The position numbers and the translations under genes are program-made. From an uncultured Prevotellaceae bacterium (GTDB lineage: Bacteria > Bacteroidota > Bacteroidia > Bacteroidales > UBA3663): 55,915 bases of DNA. This document shows, in pieces, positions 8,028 to 17,141 of the stretch. Position 1 is the stretch's first letter; each line of letters begins with the position of its first letter. The DNA is taken from the NCBI GenBank assembly GCA_900319235.1, contig ONNR01000024.1, positions 1 through 55,915 of the forward strand, read 5' to 3'. Below the pieces are notes generated by a model. That model was not told the DNA's origin, ran no database searches, and saw nothing but the letters and a program-made list of their open reading frames with translations.

Positions 8028-8131
8028 TTTTTCGGTTTTTCGGAATGACGTTATTCCGTTATTTCGGGATTCAGTCATTTCGAACCTTTCGAACCTTTCT
8101 TAATCCTTCGAACCCCTCAGAACCTTTACCA
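8028..8131. repeat. Adjoining 8-nt and 9-nt period repeats
   Basis: From about 8028 to 8078 the sequence falls into 8-nt units such as TTTTCGGA, ATTCCGTT and ATTTCGGG. From 8079 it switches to 9-nt units such as CCTTTCGAA and related CCCTCAGAA words. The array fills the gap between typA and the permease gene, within the presumed transcript. It joins the two repeat families seen separately at 3260, 18311 and 36701. Confidence 0.75.
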
Positions 8132-9976
<1,845 letters not shown>

Positions 9977-9996
9977 ATAACTTAATAATCAGCGCG

Positions 9997-10004
9997 CAAA
10001 GTTA
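9997..10004 (-). promoter_or_regulatory. -7 promoter element of typA
   Basis: TAACTTTG on the minus strand, 21 nt before the typA start codon. No clear -33 TTTG at the usual distance. Confidence 0.55.
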
Positions 10005-10250
10005 ATAAAAATCCTGATATGTCGGTAATTGCAGAACCCAAAAAACGACTGCCTATTTGATTATAGAATATATTTGTAATATGGAATACACAAAATGGAA
10101 TTCAATCTATCGTCCATTTTGTCTCATATAATTATATAAAAGGTTTGAAAATCTTATTGCTGAAATGCATTGGTAAAGTAAGATAACTCAATGTCTTTTT
10201 TCTCCATTTGGACGCCTAATCCTCATATTATGTTTTTGCTTTTGGTATGA
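10005..10250. other. Non-coding stretch with an inverted repeat
   Basis: AT-rich intergenic DNA upstream of typA. The only structure I see is a 10-bp inverted repeat ACAAAATGGA (10090-10099) with TCCATTTTGT (10123-10132), loop 23 nt and no T-tract. A degenerate repeat edge (TTTGGACGCC, about 10208) precedes the 42-nt array. Confidence 0.5.
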
Positions 10251-10640
10251 GTCCAATTCTGTAACGTAAATTGGACCCATCCGATTGCTGGAGTCCAATT
10301 CTCTAACGTAAATTGGACCCGTCCAATCGTCGAAGTCCAATTCTCTAATGTAAATTGGACCCATCCGATCGTCGGCGTCCAATTCTGAATCGTAAATTGG
10401 ACCCATCCGATCGTCGGCGTCCAATTCTGAATCGTAAATTGGACCCATCCGATTGTCGAAGTCCAATTCTGTAACGTAAATTGGACTCATCCGATCGTCG
10501 AAGTCCAATTCTCTAACGTAAATTGGACCCATCCAATCGTCGAAGTCCAATTCTCTAACGTAAATTGGAACCATCCAATCGTCGAAGTCCAATTCTGAAT
10601 CGTAAATTGGACCCATAATGACAGAGAGACCTTTCCCCAT
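10188..10640 (-). CDS. Possible repeat protein read through the 42-nt array
   Basis: An open frame of about 150 codons on the minus strand crosses the whole 42-nt array. Because 42 is a multiple of three, each unit adds the same 14 residues, consensus GPIYVRELDFDDRM, acidic and repeated about nine times, followed by a basic tail (KQKHNMRIRRPNGEKRH). The ATG at 10640 is the most plausible start. There is no signal peptide, no good promoter and no homologous domain that I recognise. A tandem array whose period is divisible by three stays open by chance once one unit is open, so the frame alone is weak evidence. The stem-forming bases are the best conserved part, which hints at a DNA or RNA role instead. 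Confidence 0.25.
   Translation of the reverse strand: MGKGLSVIMGPIYDSELDFDDWMVPIYVRELDFDDWMGPIYVRELDFDDRMSPIYVTELDFDNRMGPIYDSELDADDRMGPIYDSELDADDRMGPIYIRELDFDDWTGPIYVRELDSSNRMGPIYVTELDSYQKQKHNMRIRRPNGEKRH
10251..10616. repeat. 42-nt tandem array with a palindrome per unit
   Basis: Eight full 42-nt units start at 10251, 10293, 10335, 10377, 10419, 10461, 10503 and 10545, and a ninth partial unit at 10587. Every unit holds the arms GTCCAATT and AATTGGAC around a 10-nt loop that varies (CTCTAACGTA, CTGTAACGTA, CTGAATCGTA). The arms change only once (GGAAC in unit 8). The 16 nt between palindromes (CCCATCCGATCGTCGAA-like) also vary slightly. Degenerate half units are visible at both edges (about 10208 and 10652). 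It lies between the divergent genes typA and dnaE. Confidence 0.92.
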
Positions 10641-10730
10641 AATTGAGCCTTCGTCCAACCAATCGTGGCGACAAAATATGCTCGTTAGGCAAGAACCAAG
10701 ATTTAAAATATTGATAAATCAGTTAAAATA

Positions 10731-10762
10731 TTTGGAGAAGTCGGAAATATATCCTAAATTTG
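10731..10762 (+). promoter_or_regulatory. Promoter of dnaE
   Basis: TTTG (10731-10734), 20-nt spacing, then TAAATTTG (10755-10762). Transcription would start near 10769, leaving a 5' UTR of only about 15 nt. Confidence 0.8.
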
Positions 10763-10783
10763 CACCCTCAGAAATTATAGACT

Positions 10784-13700
10784 ATGGAATCTTTCGCACA
10801 TCTCCACGTACATACAGAGTTTTCGCTCCTCGATGGGCAGTGTAAAATCAGCCGACTCTTCGCCAAGGCTGCCGCCGACGGTATGCCAGGTTTCGCCATC
10901 ACCGATCACGGCAATATGTTCGGCATTAAGGACTTTTTCGACATTGCATCCAAGGAAAACAAGGCTCGTTCGAAGGCTGGACAACCCATCGTCAAGCCTA
11001 TCTTCGGTTGCGAAGTTTATGTGGCGCATCGTGGATTGGCCCGAAAGGAAGGTAAGGTCGATATGAGCGGCTGGCACCTGATCCTGCTGGCCAAGAACAA
11101 GCAGGGTTACCAGAATCTGATCAAGGCAGTATCCATCGGCTGGGTAGATGGCTACTATATGCGTCCGCGTATTGACCACGAGGTGCTGGAGAAGTATCAC
11201 GAAGGACTGATCTGCTGCTCGGCCTGTCTAGGCGGCGAGGTGCCGCGCAAGTTCGAGGACGGCGACTTGGAAGGGGCAGAAGAGGCCATCCTTTGGCATA
11301 AGCGTCTCTTTGGCGATGACTATTACCTTGAACTTCAACGCCATCCGACGAAGGATCCCCTATACAATCCCGGATGTATCGTCAAGCAGAACAAACTCAA
11401 CCCCTGGCTCATCGAGATGGCGCACAAGCACAACATCAAGCTGATTGCCACCAACGATGTGCACTTTGTCGATGAAGAGAACGCCGAGGCGCACGATCAC
11501 CTGATCTGCATGAATACGGGCAAGGACCTCGACGACCCTACCCGTCTGCGCTACACCAAGCAGGAGTGGTTCAAGACTACGGCCGAGATGAACGAACTTT
11601 GGGCTGATGTGCCCGAGGCGCTTCGCAACACGATAGAAATTGTCGATAAATGCGAAGAGTATAGCATCGAGAACGGCCCCATCATGCCCAACTTCGAGAT
11701 TCCGGCTTGGTTCGGCAACGAGGAACAATACCGTCAGCGGCTCACCGATCAGGACCTCTTCGACGAATTTACACAAGATGAGAACGGCAATGTGGTACTT
11801 CCCCAGGATGAGGCAGAGAAGAAAATCAAGAAACTGGGCGGCTATGAGAAACTCTACCGCATCAAGTTCGAGGCCGACTACCTGAGGTTCCTCGCTCTTC
11901 GTGGCGCTATTCCCCTCTATGGCAACGAGGCTATCCAGGCAAAATATGCCGCCGATCCAAAGTCTGTGACCGACCAGGATGTCATCGATTCGCTCGACCC
12001 TCCTGTTTGGGAACGTATCAAGTTCGAGCTGCATATCATGAAGACTATGGGCTTCCCCGGATACTTCCTCATCGTGTCGGACTTTATCCGCGCCTGCCGT
12101 GAAGAGTTGGGTGTCAGCGTAGGTCCAGGCCGTGGCTCGGCAGCCGGTTCGGCCGTGGCCTATTGCCTTGGCATCACCAAGATCGACCCCATCAAGTATG
12201 ACTTGCTGTTCGAACGTTTCCTGAATCCCGACCGTATCTCTCTACCTGATATTGATACTGACTTCGACGATGATGGACGTGCTCGCGTCATCGAATGGGT
12301 GCAGGAAAAGTATGGTGCCGACCGCGTGAGCCACATCATCACCTACGGCACCATGGCCACCAAGATGGTCATCAAGGACATGGCGCGTGTCGAAAAGGTG
12401 CCCATCCCTGTGGCCAATCATCTGGCGGGCCTCGTACCCGACCGAATGCCCGAAGAGAACGGCAAGGCGTTGAAGTGTAACCTCAAGAATTGCATCAAGG
12501 TGGTGCCCGAATTGGCAGAAGCCTGCAACAGCGAAGATCCGGCTATCCGCAACGTGATGCGCCTCGGACAGATGCTCGAGGGCAACGTGCGCGGCACGGG
12601 TGTGCATGCTTGCGGTATGATTATCGGTCGAGACCCCATCGACACTGTCGTTCCTGTATCTGTGGTCGATGATCACGGTACCAAGTTGCTTGTAACCCAG
12701 TACGATGGACACGTCATCGAATCGACGGGCCTTATCAAGATGGACTTCCTCGGTCTCAAGACCTTGGGCATCATCAATGAAGCGCTCGACAATATTCGTG
12801 AGACACGAGGCATCGACATCGATATCGAAAAGATTCCAATCGATGACGAACTGACCTACAAGCTGTTCCAGGCAGGACGCACCGTGGGAACGTTCCAGTT
12901 CGAATCGCCCGGCATGCAGAAATACCTTAAGGAACTGAAGCCCGACTGCATTGGCGACATCGTTGCCATGAATGCCCTCTATCGCCCGGGCCCAATGGAC
13001 TACATCCCGTCGTTCATCGCCCGCAAGAATGGCCGCGAACCCATCACCTACGATATCCCCGTCATGGAGAAATATCTGAAGGATACCTATGGCATCACGG
13101 TCTATCAGGAGCAGGTCATGCTGTTGTCACGTTTGTTGGCCGACTTCACGCGTGGTGAGTCGGATGCCCTCCGTAAGGCGATGGGCAAGAAGAAGAAGGA
13201 CATCGTCGATGCGATGAAGCCCAAGTTCATCGAAGGTGGCAAGAGGAATGGACACGACCCGGAAAAGCTTGAGAAGATCTGGGGCGACTGGGAGAAGTTC
13301 GCCTCCTATGCCTTCAACAAGAGCCATGCCGTCTGCTATGCATGGGTGGCTTATCAGACAGCTTACCTCAAGGCACACTACCCGGCAGAATATATGGCGG
13401 CTGTGCTTTCGCGTTCGTTGAACGACGTGAACGAATTGGCCAAGCAGATGGACGAATGTCGTGCCATCGGCCTCTCGGTCAAGGGACCCGACATCAATCT
13501 TTCGCGTCAGCGTTATTCGGTCGATGCCGAAGGTGCAGTTCGTTTCGGATTGGCAGGCGTCAAGGGCTTTGGCGAAGGAGCTGCCGATGCAGTCGTAAAG
13601 GAGCGTAATGCCAATGGTCCGTTCAAGGATATCTTCGACTTTGTGGAACGCGTGGATCTCGGTGCCGTCAATCGCAAGGCCCTCGAGTCGCTGGCATTGT

Positions 13701-14767
13701 CGGGAGCCTTCGATAGTTTCGGCAAGATCAGCCGCGAACAATATCTTGCTTTGAATCCACAGGGTGTTGCCTTCCTCGATCAGGTGATCAAGTACGGGCA
13801 GAAGTTCAAGGCTGACAAGGAGTCGAACGAGATGAGCCTCTTCGGCGACCTGGAGGAGAACGATGTGATGATTCAGCATCCCGAACCTCCCAAGGAATTT
13901 GAGCAGTGGAGCACCCTTGAGCGCCTTAATCGCGAGAAAGAGCTGGTGGGCCTCTTCCTTTCGGCACACCCGCTCGACGAGTACAAGTTCCAGCTGAAAT
14001 ATGCCTGCAATACGACGATGGCCGAGCTCGAATCGATACCCAATCCGCGCACCAAGGAGGAGCAGGATGCCAAGTGGAAGGAGCTGCAGGGTAATCCTGT
14101 CGAAGTGGAGCGCATTCGCAAAATCCAGAATCGCGACATCACTTGCGGTGGCATCGTTACGGCTTGGCGCGAAGGTACTTCGCGTTCGGGTAACCCCTAC
14201 GGCATCCTCACTCTTGAGGATTATTCAGGCCGACATGAGTTTGCACTCTTCGGCGCCGCCTATCCACAGTGGCGCGGTTTTGGCAAGGAGGGTATGTACC
14301 TCTACATTCAGGCCAAATATCAGCCCAAGCGTTTCCTGCGCGGCGAGCCACGTACAATCTTCGACGTGGAGTTCACTATCGGCACCATCCAGCAGCTCAG
14401 CCAGGTGGCAGACACGTTGCTCGACAGCCTGACGGTGGTCCTCGATTGTCATAGCCTGACCCATGCAGGCATCGAGCAGATGGCCGATGCTATCATCGCT
14501 CGCACCACAGAGGATGCCCGTGTCAAGAACGTTGAAGCCAAGACCACGCTCTACTTCGAGTTGTGCGATCCGCTCAAGAACTTTGTTGTGAAGCTCTACA
14601 GCCGCAACCACAAGGCCCACATCACCACCGACCTCATCGAATTCCTACGTGCACAGGACGGCGCGACTGTTCGCATTAACAATCGTCTCGTCGAGGATGT
14701 CGTTGCGGTTACTGATGAGTCGGAAGATACAATGACTGAAATGGAGGATCTCCTGCCGGATGATTAA
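10784..14767 (+). CDS. dnaE: DNA polymerase III alpha subunit
   Basis: A 1327-residue C-family replicative polymerase. The N-terminal PHP domain starts at once with HLHVHTEFSLLDG (His6, His8, His10). The palm has GPGRGSAAGSAVAY (about 447-460) and the catalytic PDIDTDF with Asp489 and Asp491. ASYAFNKSHAVCYAW (about 840) lies in the fingers. The C-terminus has the helix-hairpin-helix region and an OB-fold (about 1120-1190). It is longer than the ~1160-residue E. coli protein, largely through an insertion at about residues 300-420 between the PHP domain and the palm. It is a single gene ending at a terminator shared with fbaA. There is no proofreading exonuclease motif, so a separate epsilon-like subunit is expected. 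Confidence 0.97.
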   Translation: MESFAHLHVHTEFSLLDGQCKISRLFAKAAADGMPGFAITDHGNMFGIKDFFDIASKENKARSKAGQPIVKPIFGCEVYVAHRGLARKEGKVDMSGWHLILLAKNKQGYQNLIKAVSIGWVDGYYMRPRIDHEVLEKYHEGLICCSACLGGEVPRKFEDGDLEGAEEAILWHKRLFGDDYYLELQRHPTKDPLYNPGCIVKQNKLNPWLIEMAHKHNIKLIATNDVHFVDEENAEAHDHLICMNTGKDLDDPTRLRYTKQEWFKTTAEMNELWADVPEALRNTIEIVDKCEEYSIENGPIMPNFEIPAWFGNEEQYRQRLTDQDLFDEFTQDENGNVVLPQDEAEKKIKKLGGYEKLYRIKFEADYLRFLALRGAIPLYGNEAIQAKYAADPKSVTDQDVIDSLDPPVWERIKFELHIMKTMGFPGYFLIVSDFIRACREELGVSVGPGRGSAAGSAVAYCLGITKIDPIKYDLLFERFLNPDRISLPDIDTDFDDDGRARVIEWVQEKYGADRVSHIITYGTMATKMVIKDMARVEKVPIPVANHLAGLVPDRMPEENGKALKCNLKNCIKVVPELAEACNSEDPAIRNVMRLGQMLEGNVRGTGVHACGMIIGRDPIDTVVPVSVVDDHGTKLLVTQYDGHVIESTGLIKMDFLGLKTLGIINEALDNIRETRGIDIDIEKIPIDDELTYKLFQAGRTVGTFQFESPGMQKYLKELKPDCIGDIVAMNALYRPGPMDYIPSFIARKNGREPITYDIPVMEKYLKDTYGITVYQEQVMLLSRLLADFTRGESDALRKAMGKKKKDIVDAMKPKFIEGGKRNGHDPEKLEKIWGDWEKFASYAFNKSHAVCYAWVAYQTAYLKAHYPAEYMAAVLSRSLNDVNELAKQMDECRAIGLSVKGPDINLSRQRYSVDAEGAVRFGLAGVKGFGEGAADAVVKERNANGPFKDIFDFVERVDLGAVNRKALESLALSGAFDSFGKISREQYLALNPQGVAFLDQVIKYGQKFKADKESNEMSLFGDLEENDVMIQHPEPPKEFEQWSTLERLNREKELVGLFLSAHPLDEYKFQLKYACNTTMAELESIPNPRTKEEQDAKWKELQGNPVEVERIRKIQNRDITCGGIVTAWREGTSRSGNPYGILTLEDYSGRHEFALFGAAYPQWRGFGKEGMYLYIQAKYQPKRFLRGEPRTIFDVEFTIGTIQQLSQVADTLLDSLTVVLDCHSLTHAGIEQMADAIIARTTEDARVKNVEAKTTLYFELCDPLKNFVVKLYSRNHKAHITTDLIEFLRAQDGATVRINNRLVEDVVAVTDESEDTMTEMEDLLPDD

Positions 14768-14810
14768 GCGAGATTAACCAGCAGGTCATATTGTAAAGTG
14801 TAGCATAACA

Positions 14811-14852
14811 AAAAACGTGTCAAAAGGCCGAAACCTTTTGACACGTTTATTA
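14811..14852. terminator. Bidirectional terminator
   Basis: Perfect 14-bp stem AACGTGTCAAAAGG (14814-14827) with CCTTTTGACACGTT (14834-14847), loop CCGAAA, between the convergent dnaE and aldolase genes, with A-run before and T-rich sequence after. Confidence 0.92.
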
Positions 14853-14869
14853 TTCAGTCGAAACTTGGA

Positions 14870-15877
14870 TTAGCACTGGGCAAGCTTGCCGTCAGAGCCA
14901 AGCACGTTGACGATCTTGTGGATGTACATCTTCTTCATGTTGTCACGAGCAGGAGTGAGGTACTGACGTGGATCGAAGTGAGATGGGTTCTCAGCGAGAT
15001 GCTTGCGGATAGCAGCAGTCATGGCAAGACGAGAGTCGGAGTCGATGTTGATCTTGCAGACAGCGCTCTTGGCAGCTTCGCGGAGCTGCTCCTCGGGGAT
15101 ACCGATAGCATCGGGCAACTTGCCGCCATACTTGTTGATGGTGTCGACCTCTTCCTGTGGAACCGACGAAGAGCCGTGGAGAACGATTGGGAAGCCGGGG
15201 AGCTTCTTCTCGATTTGATGGAGCACGTCGAATGCGAGTGGGGGTGGAACGAGCTTGCCGGTCTTTGGATCGCGGGTGCACTGCTCGGGCTTGAACTTGT
15301 AAGCGCCGTGGCTGGTGCCGATAGAGATGGCGAGGGAGTCGCAACCTGTGCGGGTAGCGAAGTCGATCACTTCCTCAGGCTTGGTGTAGTGGCTAACCTC
15401 AGAGGCAACCTCATCCTCAACACCTGCGAGTACACCGAGCTCACACTCTACGGTAACATCATACTTGTGGGCATATTCAACTACCTGACGAGAGATCTTG
15501 ATGTTCTCCTCGTAAGGAAGAGCCGAGCCGTCGAACATTACAGATGAGAAGCCCATATCGATGCAGTCCTTGCAAGTCTCGAAGCTGTCACCGTGGTCGA
15601 GGTGAAGCACGATTTCGGGATGTGCGCAGCCAAGCTCCTTGGCATAAGCTACAGCACCTTCAGCCATGTAGCGGAGGATCGTTGGGTTGGCATACTTGCG
15701 TGCGCCCTTCGAAACCTGCATAATCACTGGAGACTTGGTTTCAACAGCAGCCTGCACGATAGCCTGCATCTGCTCCATGGTGTTGAAGTTAAAAGCTGGG
15801 ATAGCGTAACCGCCGTCAACTGCTCTCTTGAACATCTCGCGAGTATTCACGAGACCGAGGTCTTTGTAATTGATCAT
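14870..15877 (-). CDS. fba: Class II fructose-bisphosphate aldolase
   Basis: A 335-residue zinc-dependent aldolase of glycolysis and gluconeogenesis. The early block AIPAFNFNTMEQMQAIV is typical. The metal site is built from LHLDHGDSFETCKDC (His and Asp) and later SIGTSHGAYKF and IVLHGSSSVP, whose His residues are ligands. VMFDGSALPYEENI is the usual substrate-side motif. The length and KINIDSDSRLAMTAAIRK pattern fit the class IIB long form. It has its own -7 element (15957) and shares the terminator with dnaE, so it is likely monocistronic. Confidence 0.96.
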   Translation of the reverse strand: MINYKDLGLVNTREMFKRAVDGGYAIPAFNFNTMEQMQAIVQAAVETKSPVIMQVSKGARKYANPTILRYMAEGAVAYAKELGCAHPEIVLHLDHGDSFETCKDCIDMGFSSVMFDGSALPYEENIKISRQVVEYAHKYDVTVECELGVLAGVEDEVASEVSHYTKPEEVIDFATRTGCDSLAISIGTSHGAYKFKPEQCTRDPKTGKLVPPPLAFDVLHQIEKKLPGFPIVLHGSSSVPQEEVDTINKYGGKLPDAIGIPEEQLREAAKSAVCKINIDSDSRLAMTAAIRKHLAENPSHFDPRQYLTPARDNMKKMYIHKIVNVLGSDGKLAQC

Positions 15878-15956
15878 AATTTGAGTTTGTTAAAAATGTT
15901 GTTTGGTATTGTTAAGTTAGTTAATCGCTGTTATTGTCTCTTTTCGTTAGACGTTG

Positions 15957-15964
15957 CAAATATA
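15957..15964 (-). promoter_or_regulatory. -7 promoter element of fba
   Basis: TATATTTG on the minus strand, about 80 nt upstream of the aldolase start. No perfect -33 TTTG. Confidence 0.6.
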
Positions 15965-16066
15965 ATAACTTTTATTCGAAAAGCGTTATTTTAGACGGAA
16001 AAATAATGCTTTTCATCAGTTTTTTTATGAAAATCGTAATGTAGAGTGAAAAAAATCGGTAAAAAG

Positions 16067-16098
16067 TTTGGAGGTTTTAAAAGTTTGCCTTATCTTTG
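16067..16098 (+). promoter_or_regulatory. Promoter of the Phe/Tyr operon
   Basis: TTTG (16067-16070), 20-nt spacing, TATCTTTG (16091-16098): both Bacteroidetes elements are present. Transcription would start near 16105, 15 nt before the leader peptide start codon. Confidence 0.85.
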
Positions 16099-16119
16099 CC
16101 CCGGTTTTTTTCAAGAATT

Positions 16120-16200
16120 ATGAACAATTTATTTGGCCGATTTTACTTTTACTATTATTATTGCTTTGCTGAAGGTAAGGTCGGGCCGACGTGTGCATAA
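16120..16200 (+). CDS. Phe/Tyr-rich leader peptide of the pheA operon
   Basis: A 26-codon frame starting 15 nt after the predicted transcript start. Codons 8-14 encode FYFYYYY and codon 16 is another Phe. In total 9 of 26 residues are Phe or Tyr, as expected for a peptide that senses charged tRNA-Phe and tRNA-Tyr. It ends in TAA at 16198-16200, and a terminator hairpin follows at 16231. The downstream operon makes exactly these two amino acids. This is the layout of ribosome-mediated transcription attenuation. The peptide itself probably has no function beyond being translated. Confidence 0.88.
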   Translation: MNNLFGRFYFYYYYCFAEGKVGPTCA

Positions 16201-16263
16201 CTGCATGCGATAACATAAAGAATAGACTAAAAATCCCGACCATGCACATGGCCGGGATTTTTT
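16179..16263 (+). promoter_or_regulatory. Transcription attenuator (terminator and antiterminator)
   Basis: The terminator is a 14-bp stem (16231-16244 with 16247-16260, one A-C mismatch) followed by T6. A competing antiterminator pairs GGCC (16184-16187) with 16250-16253 and TGTGCAT (16192-16198) with ATGCACA (16242-16248), 11 bp that disrupt both terminator arms. A second alternative is GGTCGGG (16179-16185) with CCCGACC (16235-16241). A ribosome stalled at the Tyr/Phe codons (16141-16168) leaves 16184-16198 free, favouring read-through; a ribosome reaching the stop codon covers it, favouring termination. Confidence 0.83.
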
Positions 16264-16280
16264 ACATTATATAATAAATT

Positions 16281-17141
16281 ATGCAACAGAGATTACGTGT
16301 GGCCATTCAGGGCCAGGAGGGTTGTTACCACGAGATGGCAGCCCGCGAGTATTTCAGGGATTGTGAAGTCGAGGTTGTTCCGTGCAAGTCGTTCCAGGCA
16401 GAGTTCGACACGATGGCTGCCGATCCGCGTGTCCTTGGCGTGATAGCAATCGAGAACACCATCGCTGGCAACCTGCTGGGCAACCATGAGTTACTGCGCC
16501 AGTCGCAGCGCCAGGTGATTGGGGAGCAGCGCCTCCACATCAGCCACGTACTCTGCTGCGTGCCGGGCCAGACGATGGAAGATATCGTCGAGGTCAATTC
16601 GCATCCGATAGCCCTGTTGCAATGCGAAGTCTTCCTGCAGTCGCAGTTGCCGAAAGCCAAGATTGTGGAAATGGCTGATACTGCGGGTTCGGCAAAGATA
16701 ATCATAGACAACAAGATGATGGGGCATGCTGCCATCTGCTCGGAATATGCAGCCAAACTCTATGGTATGCAGATTCTGGCTCGTGCCATCGAAACCAACA
16801 AGCGCAACTTCACGCGCTTCCTGATTCTGCAGGACAAGTATTCGACGCTCATCGAGATGGACCGCATGCGTGTCAACAAGTCGAGCATCGAGTTTTGCGT
16901 AAGGCACACCCAGGGTTCGCTCACCAAGGTGCTCACCATCCTGTCGTTCTACGATATGAACCTAACCAAGATCCAGTCGATGCCCATCATCGGGCGTGAG
17001 TGGGAGTATCGCTTCTTCGTCGATATGACGTTCCGCGACTACATGGCCTATCGTAATGCACTCGATGCCATCATGCCTTTTACCACCGACTTCATGATTC
17101 TGGGTGAATACACCGAAAACCTAATGGAAATAGACGTATGA
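16281..17141 (+). CDS. pheA: Prephenate dehydratase
   Basis: A 286-residue enzyme converting prephenate to phenylpyruvate, the branch step to phenylalanine. The catalytic PDT domain covers about residues 5-185, with AIENTIAGNLLGNHELL in the middle and the active-site block NKRNFTRFLIL at about 174-184. A C-terminal ACT domain (about 200-275, TQGSLTKVLTILSFYDMNLTKI) should bind Phe for feedback control. No chorismate mutase domain is fused here; that activity is on the DAHP synthase two genes down. It is the first structural gene after the attenuator and its TGA overlaps the next ATG by 4 nt. Confidence 0.95.
   Translation: MQQRLRVAIQGQEGCYHEMAAREYFRDCEVEVVPCKSFQAEFDTMAADPRVLGVIAIENTIAGNLLGNHELLRQSQRQVIGEQRLHISHVLCCVPGQTMEDIVEVNSHPIALLQCEVFLQSQLPKAKIVEMADTAGSAKIIIDNKMMGHAAICSEYAAKLYGMQILARAIETNKRNFTRFLILQDKYSTLIEMDRMRVNKSSIEFCVRHTQGSLTKVLTILSFYDMNLTKIQSMPIIGREWEYRFFVDMTFRDYMAYRNALDAIMPFTTDFMILGEYTENLMEIDV

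Noticed and set aside
10251..10616. CRISPR array
   Set aside because: Units are contiguous 42-nt tandem copies with near-identical linkers, not unique spacers, and no cas gene is in the window.
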